From Oscillospiraceae bacterium (GTDB lineage: Bacteria > Bacillota > Clostridia > Oscillospirales > Ruminococcaceae): 6,440 bases of DNA. Shown here piece after piece: positions 4,279 to 6,440 of this stretch. The DNA is taken from contig JAGALG010000110.1 in the NCBI GenBank assembly GCA_017848075.1, positions 1 through 6,440 on the forward strand. The letters are read 5' to 3'. The position numbers were made by a program, and so were the translations under genes. The notes under the pieces were generated by a model. The model made no database searches, was not told where the DNA came from, and saw nothing but the letters and a program-made list of their open reading frames with translations. Within the stretch, counting starts at the first letter, position 1. Each line of letters starts with the position of its first letter.

Positions 4279-6440
4279 ATGAGCCACAAATACGTTTATT
4301 TGTTCTCTGAAGGCAACGGCAAAATGAAAGAGCTGTTGGGCGGTAAAGGTGCTAACCTGGCAGAAATGACCCGTCTGGGCATGCCTGTTCCACAGGGCTT
4401 CACCATTTCCACTGAAGCTTGTACTCAGTACTACAATGACAACAAAACCATTAACCCAGATATCGAAGCTGAAATCTTCGCTTCTCTGACTAAACTGGAA
4501 GAAATCGCCGGCAAAAAATTCGGTGATGTAAATAACCCTCTCTTGGTTTCTGTGCGTTCCGGCGCTCGCGTATCCATGCCTGGTATGATGGATACCATCC
4601 TGAACCTTGGTCTGAACGACGAAGTAGTGGAAGGTTTTGCTAAACTGACCAACAATGAACGCTTCGCTTACGACTCCTACCGTCGTTTCATTCAGATGTT
4701 CTCCGATGTTGTTATGGAAGTTCCAAAACACAATTTCGAAGTGATCATCGACGAAATGAAAGAAGCAAAAGGCGTTAAACTGGATACCGAACTGGATGCA
4801 GATGACCTGAAAGCAATGGTCGTTCGCTTCAAAAACTACTACAAAGAAGTAAAAGGCTCCGACTTCCCAAGCGAACCAAAAGAACAGCTGATGGAAGCTG
4901 TAAAAGCTGTATTCCGCTCCTGGGATAACCCACGCGCTATCTACTACAGAAAAATGAACGATATCCCATCTGACTGGGGTACCGCAGTAAACGTACAGAT
5001 GATGGTATTCGGTAACACCGGTAACTCTTCCGGTACCGGCGTAGCATTCACCCGTGACCCTGCTACCGGTGCGAAAAACCTGTACGGTGAATTCCTGGTA
5101 AACGCACAGGGCGAAGACGTTGTTGCTGGTGTTCGTACTCCTCAGCACATCGACGAACTGAAAGAAATCATGCCAGAAGTTTACTATCAGTTTGCTGAAA
5201 TCGCTAACAATCTGGAAAAACACTACCGCGATATGCAGGATATGGAGTTCACCATTGAAAATGGTAAACTGTACATGCTGCAGACCCGTAACGGTAAACG
5301 CACCGCTGCTGCTGCAATCAAGATCGCTTGTGACCTGGTTGACGAAGGCATGATCACCGAAAACGAAGCAGTTTGCATGGTAGAACCAAAACAGCTGGAT
5401 TCCCTGCTGCACCCACAGTTCGATGCCAAAGCACTGAAAGCTGCTCAGGCAATCGGTACCGGTCTGGCTGCATCTCCAGGTGCTGCTTGCGGTAAAGTTA
5501 CCTTCACCGCTGAAGAAGCTGCTACTAAAGCAAAATCTGGCGAAAAAGTTATTCTGGTTCGTCTGGAAACCTCTCCAGAAGACATCGAAGGTATGAACCT
5601 GGCTCAGGGTATCCTGACCGTTCGCGGCGGTATGACCTCCCACGCAGCAGTAGTTGCTCGTGGTATGGGTCGTTGCTGCGTATCCGGCTGCGGTGATATC
5701 GTAATGCACGAAGAAGAAGGCTACTTCGAACTGGGCGGTATGAAACTGACCCGCGACGATTACATCTCTCTGGACGGCTCCACCGGTAAAATCTATGGTG
5801 AAGCAATCCCAACTGTTGAAGCTTCCGTATCCGGCGACTTCGGCCGTCTGATGGGCTGGGCTGACGCTGCTCGTCAGCTGAAAGTTCGCACCAATGCTGA
5901 TACTCCAAAAGATGCTGCACAGGCTATCGCTTTCGGCGCTGAAGGTATCGGTCTCTGCCGTACCGAGCACATGTTCTTCGAGGGCGAACGCATTAAAGCA
6001 ATCCGCGAAATGATCCTGTCCAAGACCAAAGAACAGCGTGAAGTTGCTCTGGCTAAACTGCTGCCAATGCAGCAGGGCGACTTCGAGAGTATCTACGAAG
6101 CAATGGGCGAATTCCCAGTAACCATCCGCTTCCTGGATCCACCTCTGCATGAGTTCGTTCCTCATACAGCAGAAGAAGTAGAAGAACTCTCGAAAGAAAT
6201 GAACATTTCTGTTGAGGAAATCAACAATGTTATTGCTGGTCTCCATGAGTTCAACCCAATGATGGGTCACCGTGGTTGCCGTCTGGCTGTTTCTTACCCA
6301 GAAATTGCTGAAATGCAGACCAAAGCTGTTATCGGCGCTGCTATCAATGTTTCCAAGAAACATCCAGAATGGAATCTGGTTCCTGAAATCATGATCCCAC
6401 TGGTAGGCGAAGTAAAAGAGCTGAAATTTGTAGAAGATAT
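4279..6440 (+). CDS. ppdK: Pyruvate, phosphate dikinase (N-terminal 720 residues; 3' end beyond window)
   Basis: PPDK reversibly converts ATP, phosphate and pyruvate to AMP, diphosphate and PEP in the cytoplasm. In anaerobes it serves PPi-linked glycolysis or PEP formation. The N-terminal ATP-grasp domain (about 1-340) shows LLGGKGANLAEM, VSVRSGARVSMPGMMDT with R93, and the nucleotide/metal residues D321, E323, Q335 and R337. The swivelling phosphohistidine domain follows (about 380-510), with GGMTSHAAVVARGMG and the phosphorylated His at 455. The PEP-binding barrel begins near 535 with R561 (GLCRTEHMFF) and R617 (TIRFLDPPLHEF). H455, R561 and R617 carry the same numbers as in Clostridium symbiosum PPDK, so there is no indel up to there. 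The catalytic Cys831 region lies outside the window; family length is about 875. Codon use is strongly biased: every visible Pro codon is CCA or CCT, and Leu TTA/CTA and Ser TCA are absent through residue 695, as expected for an abundant protein. It is transcribed divergently from the glmU-like cluster, with its own promoter. Confidence 0.98.
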   Translation, partial: MSHKYVYLFSEGNGKMKELLGGKGANLAEMTRLGMPVPQGFTISTEACTQYYNDNKTINPDIEAEIFASLTKLEEIAGKKFGDVNNPLLVSVRSGARVSMPGMMDTILNLGLNDEVVEGFAKLTNNERFAYDSYRRFIQMFSDVVMEVPKHNFEVIIDEMKEAKGVKLDTELDADDLKAMVVRFKNYYKEVKGSDFPSEPKEQLMEAVKAVFRSWDNPRAIYYRKMNDIPSDWGTAVNVQMMVFGNTGNSSGTGVAFTRDPATGAKNLYGEFLVNAQGEDVVAGVRTPQHIDELKEIMPEVYYQFAEIANNLEKHYRDMQDMEFTIENGKLYMLQTRNGKRTAAAAIKIACDLVDEGMITENEAVCMVEPKQLDSLLHPQFDAKALKAAQAIGTGLAASPGAACGKVTFTAEEAATKAKSGEKVILVRLETSPEDIEGMNLAQGILTVRGGMTSHAAVVARGMGRCCVSGCGDIVMHEEEGYFELGGMKLTRDDYISLDGSTGKIYGEAIPTVEASVSGDFGRLMGWADAARQLKVRTNADTPKDAAQAIAFGAEGIGLCRTEHMFFEGERIKAIREMILSKTKEQREVALAKLLPMQQGDFESIYEAMGEFPVTIRFLDPPLHEFVPHTAEEVEELSKEMNISVEEINNVIAGLHEFNPMMGHRGCRLAVSYPEIAEMQTKAVIGAAINVSKKHPEWNLVPEIMIPLVGEVKELKFVED

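Noticed and set aside
5549..5920. A 123-codon minus-strand ORF rich in Arg, Ser and Leu.
   Set aside because: It is an out-of-frame antisense shadow of the ppdK phosphohistidine and linker region, with no ribosome binding site or recognisable domain.

Overview
The window carries four conserved chromosomal housekeeping genes and no sign of mobile DNA, tRNA or rRNA genes, or a CRISPR array. Protein similarity recalled from memory (Mfd close to the Bacillus type, PPDK numbering identical to Clostridium symbiosum PPDK, a Pth with a short clostridial-style N-terminal extension) points to a Bacillota, probably a gut Clostridia/Oscillospirales member. The species cannot be fixed from the sequence alone.

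Layout. Positions 1-3870 are a leftward (minus-strand) cluster, in transcription order: a GlmU-family protein (3870 to 2635), pth (2542 to 1913) and mfd (1860 down to the left edge, N-terminal 620 residues only). The gaps are 92 and 52 bases and each gene has its own Shine-Dalgarno sequence, so they are probably one operon. Positions 3871-4278 are a 408-base AT-rich divergent intergenic region. From 4279 to the right edge runs ppdK (pyruvate, phosphate dikinase) on the plus strand, cut by the window after residue 720 of about 875.

Functions. GlmU-type proteins make UDP-GlcNAc for the cell wall, Pth recycles peptidyl-tRNA, and Mfd rescues stalled RNA polymerase and recruits repair. PPDK interconverts pyruvate and PEP in central metabolism. 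The three leftward genes are a common conserved neighbourhood in Bacillota rather than one pathway.

Most notable. (1) The GlmU-like protein keeps every acetyltransferase active-site residue I can align except one Ser-to-Cys change, but its N-terminal uridylyltransferase half has lost its nucleotide-binding loop, catalytic Arg and Lys and a block of about 30 active-site residues. It looks like an acetyltransferase with a dead pyrophosphorylase domain. (2) The predicted ppdK transcript begins at the base of a terminator-like hairpin with a T7 tract. (3) The divergent region contains a perfect 15-bp palindrome and, on the glmU side, a segment that could pair with the glmU ribosome binding site. 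(4) ppdK has extreme codon bias, which leaves a 706-codon spurious ORF open on its antisense strand. I found no clearly new multi-gene system here.
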